Positions 1-9,776 of a stretch of DNA of 47,005 nt are shown in pieces. The position numbers were made by a program, and so were the translations under genes. Below the pieces are notes generated by a model. It had not been told where the DNA came from. It saw only the letters and a program-made list of their open reading frames with translations, and searched no databases. The DNA comes from an uncultured Alphaproteobacteria bacterium (GTDB taxonomy: Bacteria > Pseudomonadota > Alphaproteobacteria > HIMB59 > GCA-002718135): contig CACJPV010000004.1 in NCBI GenBank assembly GCA_902595425.1, positions 1-47,005 of the forward strand. The letters run 5' to 3'. Position 1 is the first letter of the stretch. Every line of letters starts with the position of its first letter.

Positions 1-6
1 TTTCAT
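1..6 (-). CDS. Start of next minus-strand gene (possibly aroB), cut by window edge
   Basis: A minus-strand ATG at 6..4 overlaps the TGA stop of aroK (5..3) in an ATGA arrangement, followed by one AAA codon before the window ends. Such overlaps usually mark translationally coupled operon partners. In many alphaproteobacteria aroB (3-dehydroquinate synthase) follows aroK, so aroB is the natural guess. Only two codons are visible, so the identity is inference. Confidence 0.3.
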
Positions 7-527
7 TTATAGCTAATAAATTTTAAAATTTCGTTAATTGTATTGCCAATTTTTTTGTCATTATTAATAATGAGATCCGCATTATTATAAAATTTTTCTC
101 TTTGATTTAGTAGTTCATCTAATTTTTCATCTAATATTACATTTTTTAGTAAAGGTCGGTTTTTTGAACTTTCTAGTCTTTTTTTTAATACTAATTTATT
201 AGACTTCAAATATATATTAAATGAATTTAATTTAATAGCCAATCTTATATCTTTATTTAAAATTGCCCCACCTCCAAGAGAAATAATAGTTTTTTTATTA
301 TTCAGGTAATTTAATGTAATTTTTTTTTCTAGGGCTCTAAAGTATTCCTCTCCATTTTTAGCAAATATTTGATTAATGGATTTATTCTCTTTTTTTTCAA
401 TTAATTTATCAGTATCTATAAAGTTGTAGTTAATTTTTTTTGCAATCAATTTACCTACAGAAGACTTACCAGAACCCATCATTCCACATATGGTGATGTT
501 AATTTTATTGCCAATTTTTAATAACAT
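3..527 (-). CDS. aroK: Shikimate kinase
   Basis: This enzyme phosphorylates shikimate to shikimate 3-phosphate with ATP, step five of the cytoplasmic aromatic amino acid pathway. The 174-residue length is typical. The Walker A motif GMMGSGKSS lies at residues 15-23, followed by the DTD shikimate/Mg motif near residue 40, a shikimate-binding Arg in EEYFRALE (about residue 64), the SLGGGA loop, and KNRPLL in the lid region. The ATG at 527 sits just upstream of the P-loop. The gene is oriented away from the rest of the window and its stop overlaps a following ATG, which suggests it is the first gene of an aroK-aroB type operon. Identification is firm. Confidence 0.95.
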   Translation of the reverse strand: MLLKIGNKINITICGMMGSGKSSVGKLIAKKINYNFIDTDKLIEKKENKSINQIFAKNGEEYFRALEKKITLNYLNNKKTIISLGGGAILNKDIRLAIKLNSFNIYLKSNKLVLKKRLESSKNRPLLKNVILDEKLDELLNQREKFYNNADLIINNDKKIGNTINEILKFISYK

Positions 528-626
528 TTATGTATATTCAGCATTTATCTTATTATTGACAAAATTAAAATCCAGAAACAATTTTAAAAAAAAATTTATT
601 CCTATATTAGGCTTATTTAATTAAAT

Positions 627-755
627 ATGAAGAAAATTTACATCACTTTATCCTTTTTTGCAATTTTATTAATATTTTTTAGCTTATTATATTTTGTAAA
701 AATTCCAAGCCCAAGTAAAACAATAGTTGAAACCTACGATCTGAATATTAAATGA
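627..755 (+). CDS. 42-residue single-pass membrane protein, unknown function
   Basis: This short gene encodes a 42-residue protein. A Lys-Lys start is followed by a hydrophobic segment at about residues 5-24 rich in Leu, Ile and Phe, then a polar tail with the sequence IPSPSKTIVE. It looks like an N-terminal signal anchor with a short exported tail, or an uncleaved lipid-free anchor (there is no lipobox Cys). Its TGA overlaps the start of the next gene as ATGA (752-755), so it probably heads a three-gene chain ending in accA. The coupling, the codon pattern and the membrane segment support a real gene. I do not recognise the family. Confidence 0.6.
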   Translation: MKKIYITLSFFAILLIFFSLLYFVKIPSPSKTIVETYDLNIK

Positions 756-2548
756 TGCTCATTAAGTTCATTTATATATTTTTTTTTACATGCTTGATTT
801 CATTTGTAAAAGCAAATGAAGTTAAAATTATTGAGCTTCATACTAATAAAAGTTTGGATCAACTTGTTTTAGAATCTACTGACAAAGTTGAGAAAGAATT
901 CGAAGAAAATGTTGAAAATAATAATACACCAAACATACAGCAAATTAATGATGAAGAGGAAGAGAATAATAATCAAAATCAAATAAGTGAAAATTCAAAC
1001 ATAATTGATGACACAGTTCAGTTGATTAATAATGAAACAATATTCGACTTGAATGAAGATGTACTGAGTAAGTATCTTGACTCAATTAATTCAATTTCAT
1101 CTAAAGTTTTACGTTCAGAATTTATTGATATTTTATCTAGTGCTAAAATTGAAAACGAAAATTTCACAGAAGAAAAAATATATTATATTATTAAAAAATT
1201 ATATGAACTAGGTGAAATACAAAAAGCATATAATTTAGTAAAACAAATTAATAAATCTAATATAATAGAAATAAATTATTTAAGTTATTTTTACTTAATT
1301 GAATTAAATTTTTTATATTCAACTTATAAACTTAAAGAAGTTTGTGATTTAAAATCAACTATATTGGAAAAAAATATTGTTTTGCCAAATAAACTATTAG
1401 AAAAAACTGATATATTTTGTTTAGCTTTAGAGAATAAAATTTCTGAAGCAAAACTTCTAAACTCTCTTTTATTAGAAACTGAAAACGATGATATTTTTCA
1501 AAAATTATTAAATTATATGGTTGTTGAAGAAAAAAATAATAATTTGCAGACTATAAATATTGTAAATTCCAAAGAACTAATTTTTTTGTATAGTGCAATG
1601 TTACGAATAAACGAGTTACCTCTTGATGAAAATTTTATAAAAGTTGATCCACTTAATTTATCTATCCCAGTTATTTTGAGTAAATCAACAAGAATGAATA
1701 CAAGAATAAAAGCAGCTCATAGAGCTTATTTTGATGAAGCAATATCCATTAATAGCTTATCAGCTTTATATCAGTCTGTTGATTTTAATTCAGATGAATT
1801 AAATCAGCCACAAAAAACATTGGCAGCAATTAAATATGAGGAATTGATAATGGCTTTTTATTATCAATTAGCTAATATACAAATATTTCCTGATGATCGC
1901 TTGAATGTAATTTTAGAATATTGGAGTTTTTCAAAAAAAATAGGATTAGAAGAAATAGCATTTAAAATAACTGAAAAAATTATAGATACTTTTCAGCCTT
2001 CAGCAGAACATGCTAAATTTGCTATAGAAATAGCCAGCGCACATATAGCAAACGAAAAATATGAAGACGCTCTTGACTGGATAAGTATTTCTGAATTATC
2101 TGGTGCAAGCGCTGACGATATTGAATATCTAAAATTTCTTCTAGATCTAAACAAAACAGACGATTTGAAAATAATAGAAGATTACTTAGTTAATAATTTT
2201 AACAAATCTAATCAAGTAAAAGATCAATTTACTCTTGAAAGTATAGACGTCGTTGAAAATTTTCTAACAAATAAGACTGAAGCAGATTTTAATTTATTTT
2301 ACGAAAATATTACTGATGCCAGACTTATGCCATCTTACTTCTTAATGAGAGAAATTGAATATAATGCAGATAAAAAAAATGATTTATCTTTGCTTTTTCT
2401 TTCAGTTATTTCTATCCAAAATAAAAAATGGACAGAGTTACATCCTGAGCATTTAAAATTAATACTAGAATCCTTAAATTTGTATGACGATGGAAATTTA
2501 ATTAAAGGTATTATTTTGGAAATTTTAAATGAATTAGGAATTTTTTAA
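752..2548 (+). CDS. Secreted alpha-helical protein of unknown function
   Basis: The 598-residue protein starts with a probable Sec signal peptide: the hydrophobic run FIYIFFFTCLISF is followed by a likely cleavage around VKA-NE near residue 22. An acidic, Asn/Gln-rich low-complexity stretch lies at about residues 48-85. The remainder appears helical and repeat-like (for example EYEDALDWISISELSGAS-type helices), resembling TPR or SEL-like solenoids without a clear consensus. Two start codons are adjacent (752 and 755); the first overlaps the upstream stop as ATGA. The stop overlaps the accA start as TAATG. It occupies the space between aroK and accA where many alphaproteobacteria carry other genes such as xerD. 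A periplasmic or outer-membrane-associated role is inference; the function is not recognised. Confidence 0.75.
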   Translation: MMLIKFIYIFFFTCLISFVKANEVKIIELHTNKSLDQLVLESTDKVEKEFEENVENNNTPNIQQINDEEEENNNQNQISENSNIIDDTVQLINNETIFDLNEDVLSKYLDSINSISSKVLRSEFIDILSSAKIENENFTEEKIYYIIKKLYELGEIQKAYNLVKQINKSNIIEINYLSYFYLIELNFLYSTYKLKEVCDLKSTILEKNIVLPNKLLEKTDIFCLALENKISEAKLLNSLLLETENDDIFQKLLNYMVVEEKNNNLQTINIVNSKELIFLYSAMLRINELPLDENFIKVDPLNLSIPVILSKSTRMNTRIKAAHRAYFDEAISINSLSALYQSVDFNSDELNQPQKTLAAIKYEELIMAFYYQLANIQIFPDDRLNVILEYWSFSKKIGLEEIAFKITEKIIDTFQPSAEHAKFAIEIASAHIANEKYEDALDWISISELSGASADDIEYLKFLLDLNKTDDLKIIEDYLVNNFNKSNQVKDQFTLESIDVVENFLTNKTEADFNLFYENITDARLMPSYFLMREIEYNADKKNDLSLLFLSVISIQNKKWTELHPEHLKLILESLNLYDDGNLIKGIILEILNELGIF

Positions 2549-3486
2549 TGATTAAATATTTGGATTTTGAAAATGATATTGAAAATGTTGAAAAAAAAAT
2601 TAATGAACTAGACTCTAATGATATAAACTTTCTTCAAGAAAAAGAAAAATTACAAGAAAAAAAAAATAAATTATTAAAATCAATATATTCAAATTTAACT
2701 GCATGGCAAAAAGTTCAAGTTGCCAGGCATGCGGACAGACCGCATTCAGTAGATTACATTAATATGATATTTGAAGATATTATATATTTGCATGGTGATA
2801 AAAAATTTTCTGATGATAGTGCCGTTGTTGGTTGTTTAGCTACTCTTTCAGGTGAGTCAGTTATGATAATTGGAACAGAAAAAGGGAATTCAATGGAATC
2901 AAGAATCAAGCATAATTTTGGAATGGCTAAACCTGAGGGTTATCGTAAAGCTCAAAGGTTAATGTTAATAGCTAATAAATTCAACCTACCAATAATAACT
3001 TTCGTAGATACTGCAGGAGCATTCCCAGGTAAAGAAGCTGAAGAGAGAGGTCAGTCAGAATCAATTGCTTCATCTATTTTGTCTTCTTTAAAAATTGAAG
3101 CACCTATAATTTCTGTTGTTATTGGGGAAGGAGGGTCAGGGGGGGCTATTGCTTTAGCAACTGCAGACAAAATTTTAATGCTAGAACACTCTATTTACTC
3201 AGTTATTTCTCCTGAAGGATGTGCCTCTATTCTCTGGAGAAGTAATGAATTTATAAAGAAAGCTTCTGAAAACTTAAAGTTAACTGCTCAAGATTGCTTG
3301 AATTATAAAATTATTGACTCGATTGTAAAAGAAGTTCCAGGTGGTGCTCATAGATTTCCTGAAGAGCAAGCAGTAATATTAAAAAATAATTTGGTTCAAA
3401 ACATTAAGAGTTTAATGATTTTTTCTGGTGAAGAAAAGAGAAAAAATAGAAACGAGAAATTTTTAAATATAACATCAAATATTTAA
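2548..3486 (+). CDS. accA: Acetyl-CoA carboxylase carboxyltransferase subunit alpha
   Basis: AccA forms the alpha2beta2 carboxyltransferase with AccD and transfers the carboxyl group from biotin on AccB to acetyl-CoA, the first committed step of fatty acid synthesis. The 312-residue length is normal. Recognisable blocks are the N-terminal coiled segment, [19 protein letters not shown], the [16 protein letters not shown] block, the oxyanion region [29 protein letters not shown] and [11 protein letters not shown]. It is translationally coupled (TAATG) to the secreted hypothetical upstream. Its TAA overlaps the convergent secA stop within a shared TTAA at 3483-3486. Confidence 0.96.
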   Translation: MIKYLDFENDIENVEKKINELDSNDINFLQEKEKLQEKKNKLLKSIYSNLTAWQKVQVARHADRPHSVDYINMIFEDIIYLHGDKKFSDDSAVVGCLATLSGESVMIIGTEKGNSMESRIKHNFGMAKPEGYRKAQRLMLIANKFNLPIITFVDTAGAFPGKEAEERGQSESIASSILSSLKIEAPIISVVIGEGGSGGAIALATADKILMLEHSIYSVISPEGCASILWRSNEFIKKASENLKLTAQDCLNYKIIDSIVKEVPGGAHRFPEEQAVILKNNLVQNIKSLMIFSGEEKRKNRNEKFLNITSNI

Positions 3487-5999
3487 GTACCGTGACAAAT
3501 TTTATATTTTTTTCCAGAACCACATGGGCACGGATCGTTCCTACCTATTTTTTTAGTTATAATTCTATTAGGTTGATTAATTTTTTTTTCGCTATTAGTC
3601 CTGTTTTCATTAATCAACTCTAAACTAAAAAGAGTTTTTAATACTCTTTCATTTTGATAAGTTAACATTTCATCAAAATAGTTGAAAGATTCTCTTTTAT
3701 ACTCATAAAATGGATCTTTTCCACCCATTGCTCTAAGATTAACACTGCCTCTTAGCATATCCATTGCTGCCAAATGTTCCCTCCAATCTTTATCTATTTG
3801 AAATAACATTACTCTTTTTTCCGCAAATTCAAAAAGCTCATTAGTGTATTTATCTTTTTTAAACTTTAATTTTTGAAGAACTTGATCTTTAATTCTTTTT
3901 AATATTTCTTCTTCATCTACTCCATCTTCATTAAACCAATCGTATATTGGAAGATCAATTTTAAAAATTTCATCAATTTTATTCTTTAGAAATTCTGCAT
4001 TCCATTCATGTGAATATTTATTTTTTGGTATACTTTGTGAAACAATATCATCTAAGCACTCTTCTATCATTTCATGAATTATTTTAGATTGATCATTTGT
4101 TGTTAAAATTTCTTTTCTGTTTTGATATATAATTTTTCTTTGATCATTTAAAATATCATCAAATCTTAAAATTTGTTTTCTTATATCATAATTATGGCTC
4201 TCTACCTTTTGTTGTGCTCTTTCAAGTGATTTTGTTATTAAGGAGTGTGTAATAACTTCACCTTCTTTCAAACCCAATTTACCGAGAACATTTTCAAGTG
4301 TTTTAGAACCAAAAATTCTCATTAAATCATCTTCTAAAGATAGAAAAAATATACTTTCACCTATATCTCCTTGTCTACCTGATCTACCACGCAGTTGATT
4401 ATCAATTCTTCTGCTTTCATGTCTTTCTGTTCCAATTACAAGTAATCCACCAGCATTTATTGCTTCTTGTTTTAATTGATCATTTTCATTGCCAAGTTTG
4501 ATATCTGTACCTCTTCCAGCCATATTTGTTGATATTGTAACATTTCCAGGCATTCCAGATTTTTCAATTATTTCTGCTTCTTTTTCATGATGTTTTGCAT
4601 TTAATATTGAATGATTAATATTTTCACTATTAAGTAATTTTGATATCAATTCAGAATTATCAACTGAAGTTGTTCCAATTAAAATTGGTTGTTTATTTTT
4701 ATGTCTTTCTTTTACAATTTTAATAACTGCATTATATTTTTCTTTTTTTGTCATATAAATTTGATCATTTTGATCAATTCTATTAACTTTTAAATTTGGA
4801 GGGATAGACACTACACCTAAATTGTAAATTCCTTCGAATTCAGCAGCTTCGGTAACTGCAGTACCTGTCATTCCACTTAATTTATAATAAGTTCGAAAAA
4901 AATTTTGATACGTGATTGAGGCAATTGTTTGGTTTTCTTTTTGTACAGTAAGATTTTCTTTAGCTTCTATTGCCTGGTGCAAACCATCTCCATATCTACG
5001 GCCTTCCATGGGTCTTCCACTTAATTCATCTATTATTACAATATGCTTATCTTTAATTATGTAATCTTTATCCTTTAAAAATAATTTATGAGCTCTCAAA
5101 CCTTGAATGATGTTATGATTTAGAGCCATATTATCTAAATCTTGCAAAGTACCACTTTTAATTAAGTTATTTTCTAATAATAATTTTTCAGCAAACTCCA
5201 TTCCTTTATTAGTTAAGAGTATGGACTTATTTTCTTCATTTAATTCATAATCATCTTCTCTGAAAAGTTTGATAATTTTATTTATCTTTGGAAATAAATC
5301 AATTGAAGAGCTAGATTCTGAAGAAATTACAAGTGGAGTTCTTGCTTCATCAATTAGAATACTATCAACCTCGTCTACAATTGCAAATGCATTTTTTTTG
5401 AAACAGAGACTGTCATAATCCCCTTTAAGATTATCTCTTAAATAATCAAATCCAATTTCATTATTTGTTGTATAAACTACATCATATCCATACTCTTTTG
5501 GTCTTATAGCATGATCCGTTTCTGAGTTTACACAACCTACAGTTAAATTTAGAAATTTGTAAATTTTACCCATCCACTCAGAGTCTCGCTTGGCTAGATA
5601 ATCATTAACAGTAATTATATGGACAGATTTGCCATCAATTACATTTAAGTAGGCTGGTAATGTAGCGGCAAGTGTTTTACCTTCACCAGTTTTCATCTCT
5701 GCAATTTTGCCCTCATTTAAAACAATTCCGCCAATTAGTTGAACATCAAAATGTCTCATATTTAAAGTTCTTTTCGCAACTTCTCTTACAACAGCGAATG
5801 CTTCCGGTAGAATTTTATCTATGCTTATATTCTCAATTTGAACTTTCTTTTTAAAATAATCAGTTTTATCTTTTATTTCTTCATCTGTTAATTTAGAAAT
5901 CTGTGACTCAAATTCATTTATTTTATTAACTAAATTCTCATATTTTTTAAGATTGTTTGATCCTAAGCTTCCAAAGAATTTGTTAACTAAATTAAGCAT
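3483..5999 (-). CDS. secA: Protein translocase ATPase SecA
   Basis: SecA is the ATPase motor that drives preproteins through SecYEG. I place the start at ATG 5999, giving [11 protein letters not shown], which matches the usual SecA N-terminus; an in-frame ATG at 6023 would add eight unlikely residues. The resulting 838 residues are near the short end for the family. Walker A GEGKT lies at about residues 105-109, [15 protein letters not shown] is the Walker B region, and the [19 protein letters not shown] block is motif V/VI of the second nucleotide-binding fold. The C-terminus keeps the zinc-binding [13 protein letters not shown] tail that contacts SecB and phospholipid. Its stop overlaps that of accA. 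Confidence 0.97.
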   Translation of the reverse strand: MLNLVNKFFGSLGSNNLKKYENLVNKINEFESQISKLTDEEIKDKTDYFKKKVQIENISIDKILPEAFAVVREVAKRTLNMRHFDVQLIGGIVLNEGKIAEMKTGEGKTLAATLPAYLNVIDGKSVHIITVNDYLAKRDSEWMGKIYKFLNLTVGCVNSETDHAIRPKEYGYDVVYTTNNEIGFDYLRDNLKGDYDSLCFKKNAFAIVDEVDSILIDEARTPLVISSESSSSIDLFPKINKIIKLFREDDYELNEENKSILLTNKGMEFAEKLLLENNLIKSGTLQDLDNMALNHNIIQGLRAHKLFLKDKDYIIKDKHIVIIDELSGRPMEGRRYGDGLHQAIEAKENLTVQKENQTIASITYQNFFRTYYKLSGMTGTAVTEAAEFEGIYNLGVVSIPPNLKVNRIDQNDQIYMTKKEKYNAVIKIVKERHKNKQPILIGTTSVDNSELISKLLNSENINHSILNAKHHEKEAEIIEKSGMPGNVTISTNMAGRGTDIKLGNENDQLKQEAINAGGLLVIGTERHESRRIDNQLRGRSGRQGDIGESIFFLSLEDDLMRIFGSKTLENVLGKLGLKEGEVITHSLITKSLERAQQKVESHNYDIRKQILRFDDILNDQRKIIYQNRKEILTTNDQSKIIHEMIEECLDDIVSQSIPKNKYSHEWNAEFLKNKIDEIFKIDLPIYDWFNEDGVDEEEILKRIKDQVLQKLKFKKDKYTNELFEFAEKRVMLFQIDKDWREHLAAMDMLRGSVNLRAMGGKDPFYEYKRESFNYFDEMLTYQNERVLKTLFSLELINENRTNSEKKINQPNRIITKKIGRNDPCPCGSGKKYKICHGT

Positions 6000-6000
6000 A

Positions 6001-6025
6001 ATATGATATGTGGCTGTTATCATAT
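6001..6025. repeat. 8-bp inverted repeat spanning the divergent secA/argJ starts
   Basis: ATATGATA at 6001-6008 is the exact reverse complement of TATCATAT at 6018-6025, with a 9-base spacer. The element fills nearly the whole gap between the chosen secA start (5999) and argJ start (6024). It might be an operator or simply chance in AT-rich DNA. Confidence 0.45.
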
Positions 6026-7286
6026 GAAATTCAAGAACGCTAGAAAGGATTTAGACCTTAATGGTAATGATAGATTATATACTAAATCTAGATCTCAATT
6101 TGCCCCTAAACATTTTAAGGATTTAAATCCAAAGGGTTTTAAAATATTTACATTTAATTCTGGATTTAAAAAGACAAAAGATGATTTATTAATTATAATT
6201 TTCGATAAGGCTATTCACGTTGCTTGTAAGTATACTCTAAGCACAATGCCATCAGCTCCAATTATTTGGGATAAAAAAAATAATAAAGGTAAATGTAGAG
6301 CCTTAATTGTTAACTCAGGAAATGCCAATGCTCATACTGGTCTCAAAGGACTAGAGATTATTGATGAATACTCAAAAGATCTTGCTAATTATTTATTTTG
6401 TTCAAAAAAAGAAATTTTAGTTTCATCTACTGGTGTTATAGGTGAGCCATTTGACCCACAAAAAATTAGCAAAAAAATTAAAAAACTTTCCTACGCAAAT
6501 GATAAAATGCTTATTGATGCAGCAAAAGCAATATGGACAACAGATACATTTGTAAAAACTTCAGTGCATAATTTAAAGATCCAAAATAAAAATTTTAAAA
6601 TTTATGGTTTTGCCAAAGGCTCTGGAATGATTAATCCAAATATGGCAACAATGCTTGCTTATATTTTTATAGACTGCGAAATAAATTTAAAAATACTAAA
6701 AAAACTTCTTTCTGAAAATATTGAAGAAACTTTTAATTCTATTTCTGTAGATAGTGATACATCAACAAGTGATACTTTGATGCTATTTTCAAATCCAATA
6801 AATAAAATTAGCTTAAATAAACAAAATTATAATAAAATTTCAAAAAAACTAAATTTAGTTATGAAAGAGCTTTCAAACAAAATTATTTCAGATGGAGAAG
6901 GGGTAAAAAAATTAACAAAGATTACTGTTAAAAACGCTAAGTCTAAATCCCAGGCAAAAAATATAGCATTTTCTATATGTAACTCTCCACTTGTTAAGAC
7001 TGCGGTTGCTGGAGAAGATGCTAATTGGGGACGTGTTGTCATGGCTATAGGAAAAACTAATGAAAAGATCACACAAAATAATGTAACTATTAAATTTGGA
7101 AAAATTCTTTTGGCAAAAAATGGTGAGAGAAACAGAAGAGTTAATTTATCAAAAGTTGATCAATATATGAAAAAAAATTTAATAGAAATAGAAGTAAATC
7201 TAAACCAGGGTAAAAATTCAAAAATTGTTTATGGGAATGACTTAAATAATGCATATATCAAAATTAATGCAAATTATAGGTCTTAA
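6024..7286 (+). CDS. argJ: Glutamate N-acetyltransferase / ornithine acetyltransferase ArgJ
   Basis: ArgJ recycles the acetyl group from N-acetylornithine to glutamate in arginine biosynthesis, and in bifunctional forms also uses acetyl-CoA. The protein self-cleaves. With a start at 6024 (420 residues) the cleavage motif [14 protein letters not shown] places the nucleophilic Thr at about residue 209. Other family blocks are [16 protein letters not shown] near residue 95 and [16 protein letters not shown] in the beta subunit. An in-frame ATG at 6003 gives seven extra residues (MICGCYH) that do not look ArgJ-like. Secretion-linked secA is divergent, only 24 bases away. Whether this ArgJ is mono- or bifunctional cannot be told from sequence. 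Confidence 0.95.
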   Translation: MKFKNARKDLDLNGNDRLYTKSRSQFAPKHFKDLNPKGFKIFTFNSGFKKTKDDLLIIIFDKAIHVACKYTLSTMPSAPIIWDKKNNKGKCRALIVNSGNANAHTGLKGLEIIDEYSKDLANYLFCSKKEILVSSTGVIGEPFDPQKISKKIKKLSYANDKMLIDAAKAIWTTDTFVKTSVHNLKIQNKNFKIYGFAKGSGMINPNMATMLAYIFIDCEINLKILKKLLSENIEETFNSISVDSDTSTSDTLMLFSNPINKISLNKQNYNKISKKLNLVMKELSNKIISDGEGVKKLTKITVKNAKSKSQAKNIAFSICNSPLVKTAVAGEDANWGRVVMAIGKTNEKITQNNVTIKFGKILLAKNGERNRRVNLSKVDQYMKKNLIEIEVNLNQGKNSKIVYGNDLNNAYIKINANYRS

Positions 7287-8093
7287 TTATTTTAAAAATT
7301 CTTTTAAATTATTTTTAGCTTGTCCAGGTCTTAGAGGTTTTTGCTGAGAATGATGATCTTTCCAACCAGATATAATATAAAAATTTGTTGAAATAATATA
7401 ATTCTTTCGAATGTTTTTTTTAAAATTTTTTTCTAATTTAACAAAGTAATTTTTACTCTCAAATTTTTGTTTTTTATCTATATTATAGTATGACAATTTC
7501 ATTGAGCGTAAGTCATTAAGTAAATTTTTTAATTTTTTATATTCTAACTCAATATTTTCTAAATTTACTAACGGAATTTTAAAATTATTTTTTTTCAATA
7601 AATTTATTATTTCATCTAAATTCAAAAATTTATTAAATCTATTATATGCCCCACCATAAAGATTTATATCAGTTTTAATCATAGCCTCTTTTAATGAATT
7701 AAAATTTTCTCGTGTTGGCATTGTAGCTATAAAAAAACCATTTGAGTCAAGAGAATCTATTATTTTTTTGAATAAATTATTTAAATTTTCACTTAGAAAT
7801 AAATAAAAATTACTTATAATTAAATCATAACTCTCTTTTTCTATTTTCCAATGATCTAAATCGAAGTTGTTTAACGATAAATCAAATATTATTAATGAAC
7901 TTTCTTTGTATTTTTTTTGTATAAATTCAGTTATTTTCGAGCCATGATTGCCCAAAATTAAAATTTTTTTGAAATTGATATTTATTAGATCCAAAGAGTC
8001 AATGATTCTTTCATTGTATAAATCAAAAATAAAATCATTTTTTTTATTGATTTCTTTACTTCTTAAATTTTTAAGATATTTTTTATTTATCAT
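7287..8093 (-). CDS. SAM-dependent methyltransferase-fold protein, NDUFAF5/BioC-like
   Basis: The 268-residue protein has a class I methyltransferase fold and the C-terminal block GWKDHHSQQKPLRPGQAK. That block is the hallmark of the alphaproteobacterial family related to mitochondrial NDUFAF5, a complex I assembly factor that hydroxylates an arginine of NDUFS7. The SAM motif I region (residues about 44-53, ILILGNHGSK) is degenerate compared with canonical GxGxG, as is tolerated in this family. A complex I assembly role is inferred by homology. Its stop abuts the argJ stop with no gap. In related genomes comF and grxC often lie next to it; they are absent here. Confidence 0.8.
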   Translation of the reverse strand: MINKKYLKNLRSKEINKKNDFIFDLYNERIIDSLDLININFKKILILGNHGSKITEFIQKKYKESSLIIFDLSLNNFDLDHWKIEKESYDLIISNFYLFLSENLNNLFKKIIDSLDSNGFFIATMPTRENFNSLKEAMIKTDINLYGGAYNRFNKFLNLDEIINLLKKNNFKIPLVNLENIELEYKKLKNLLNDLRSMKLSYYNIDKKQKFESKNYFVKLEKNFKKNIRKNYIISTNFYIISGWKDHHSQQKPLRPGQAKNNLKEFLK

Positions 8094-8117
8094 TAAACTT
8101 TTTTTTAAAATTAATAA

Positions 8118-8576
8118 ATGAATACATACTCAAATCATATACTTGATACAATAATTTCTGAAGTAAATTCAATTAACGATAAGATAAAAGGCTTAAATTT
8201 TTTAGAGATCTTGAAAATTAATTTGATTGAAAAACTTTCATATATAAATGTTCAAAATAATTCTTTGAATCAATTTGATCAAATTGAAAAAGAAGTAAGC
8301 ACAAAAGATAGAAATATTAAAATCTATGTTAAGTTTATTTTAAATTCATATATAATTTCCAAAAAATTACTTGAAGAAGATACTCTTTTCTTATCATTTA
8401 ATGAATCTTCAACTTTTGATATTTATGAAAATGAAAAAAATTTTGTTAATATTATACTATATAAAAATACCGGAATGTCTTTGCCTAAGAATACGAAAAT
8501 CAATTCGAAATTCAATAAAAACGTCCTAATGATTGAAATACTAAATAAAGATCTAGGGCAAATGTTGACAAATTAA
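8118..8576 (+). CDS. Hypothetical protein, 152 residues
   Basis: I do not recognise this protein. The N-terminal half is helical (residues about 1-45). The second half contains beta-like segments (IKIYVKFILNSYIIS, FVNIILYKNTGMSLP, NVLMIEIL), which could form a small cupin-like or similar beta domain, but no metal-binding His set is visible. It has no signal peptide or membrane segment. It begins 24 bases from the divergent methyltransferase gene and runs toward the DUF1178 gene 22 bases downstream, so it is probably co-transcribed with it. Its position corresponds to where comF/grxC/nitrilase-type genes occur in relatives, so it may be a lineage-specific replacement. Confidence 0.65.
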   Translation: MNTYSNHILDTIISEVNSINDKIKGLNFLEILKINLIEKLSYINVQNNSLNQFDQIEKEVSTKDRNIKIYVKFILNSYIISKKLLEEDTLFLSFNESSTFDIYENEKNFVNIILYKNTGMSLPKNTKINSKFNKNVLMIEILNKDLGQMLTN

Positions 8577-8598
8577 AAAAAGAGATAATATTATAAAT

Positions 8599-9012
8599 AT
8601 GATTGTTTTTAATTTGATTTGTTCTGATTGCGACTATGCTTTTGAAGGTTGGTTTGATAGTAGTTCAGCATTTGAAAGTCAAAAAAAAAGAAAACTAGTA
8701 AACTGCCCTAATTGTGAAAGTGTTCTAGTTAAAAAAACACTTGTTGCTCCAAACGTAGGAAAAAAAAGTAATTCAAAAAATACAACTAAAAAAACTATAG
8801 CTAGCAATATTAAAAAAATAAAAAAAATAGTTGAAGAAAATTTTGATTATGTTGGTAATAACTTTACTGAAGAAGCAAAAAAAATAAAGTATGGTGAAAC
8901 AAATGATAGGCCGATATATGGAGAGGCCACAATTGAACAAACTAAAGAGCTTATTGATGAAGATATTAGTTTTACACCTCTTCCATTTCAATCAAGCAAA
9001 AAAAATAACTAA
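8599..9012 (+). CDS. DUF1178 family zinc-ribbon protein
   Basis: The 137-residue protein opens with IVFNLICSDCDYAFEGWFDSS and continues to LVNCPNCESVLVKKTLVAP. This is the DUF1178 pattern, with two Cys pairs (CSDC and CPNC) likely to bind zinc. The middle is Lys/Asn-rich and the end carries the conserved KIKYGETNDRPIYGEAT segment. The biochemical role of DUF1178 is not established. It sits in the usual alphaproteobacterial neighbourhood next to ubiG and lysC. The TAA stop overlaps the stop of the convergent ubiG gene within CTAA at 9009-9012. Confidence 0.88.
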   Translation: MIVFNLICSDCDYAFEGWFDSSSAFESQKKRKLVNCPNCESVLVKKTLVAPNVGKKSNSKNTTKKTIASNIKKIKKIVEENFDYVGNNFTEEAKKIKYGETNDRPIYGEATIEQTKELIDEDISFTPLPFQSSKKNN

Positions 9013-9710
9013 ATTAATTTACAATTACAAAAGTAGTTTACTCTAGTATTTTTAGAAAGATGCCATTTTTTTTTCAGTGGTTTATATTCTAGACCTTGAA
9101 AATTAATATTTTTAAAATTATTTTTCATTAAAATATGTTCCAATTCTTTTGGTTTAATGAACTTATGATATGTGTGTGTATTAGTTGGTATCCATTTAAG
9201 ATAATTTTCTGCTAAATCAATAGCAAGAAATTTAGATAAAAGATTTCTATTAATAGTAGATATTATAAGTATTCCATTCGGATTTAGATTTGAGTGAATT
9301 TTTTCTATGAAATATTTCCAATTTGATAGATGTTCTAAAACCTCAAAAATTACTATCACATCAAATTTAGAATTTATTTTTTCACTTTCAAAGTTTAGTA
9401 TTTTATAATTTATTTTTAAGTTATTTTTTTTTGCATGGATTTTAGCTGCATTAATGTTATCTTTAATAAAATCTATTCCAGTTACATTAGCCCCTAATTT
9501 TGATAAACCTTCAGATACTAAACCTCCTCCACAACCTAAATCTAAAATTTTTATTTTCTGTAGTGTTTTTCTATTAATTACATCTTGAATATATTTAATT
9601 CTAATCGGTTGGATATCATGTAAAATTTTAAATTTACCATTTTTTAACCACCAATCCCTTGATAAGTCTGCAAAATGATCAAATTCGCTTGTTTTTAATT
9701 TAAAACTCAT
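9009..9710 (-). CDS. ubiG: Ubiquinone biosynthesis O-methyltransferase
   Basis: UbiG performs both O-methylations in ubiquinone synthesis using S-adenosylmethionine at the inner membrane face. Of 233 residues, the start carries the diagnostic FDHFADLSRDWW block. SAM motif I is at about residues 55-64 (ILDLGCGGGL), followed by VTGIDFIKDNI, VIVIFEVLEHL and the substrate-region ISTINRNLLSKFLAI. A segment YLKWIPTNTHTYHKFIKP matches the UbiG C-terminal region. It is transcribed divergently from lysC, with 66 bases between the starts. Confidence 0.95.
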   Translation of the reverse strand: MSFKLKTSEFDHFADLSRDWWLKNGKFKILHDIQPIRIKYIQDVINRKTLQKIKILDLGCGGGLVSEGLSKLGANVTGIDFIKDNINAAKIHAKKNNLKINYKILNFESEKINSKFDVIVIFEVLEHLSNWKYFIEKIHSNLNPNGILIISTINRNLLSKFLAIDLAENYLKWIPTNTHTYHKFIKPKELEHILMKNNFKNINFQGLEYKPLKKKWHLSKNTRVNYFCNCKLI

Positions 9711-9776
9711 CTTAAATCTTGTTTTTTATACTAATAATAATAATACCCAAGAAGATTTAAAAAAATTAAAATATTA

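Noticed and set aside
556..561. TTGACA upstream of the small membrane protein gene
   Set aside because: No acceptable -10 lies at 16-18 bases, so a promoter cannot be supported.
5999..6023. Longer SecA with eight extra residues (ATG 6023) and longer ArgJ with seven (ATG 6003)
   Set aside because: Both extensions lack family resemblance and would overlap the opposite gene's start. [11 protein letters not shown] and [10 protein letters not shown] fit the families better.
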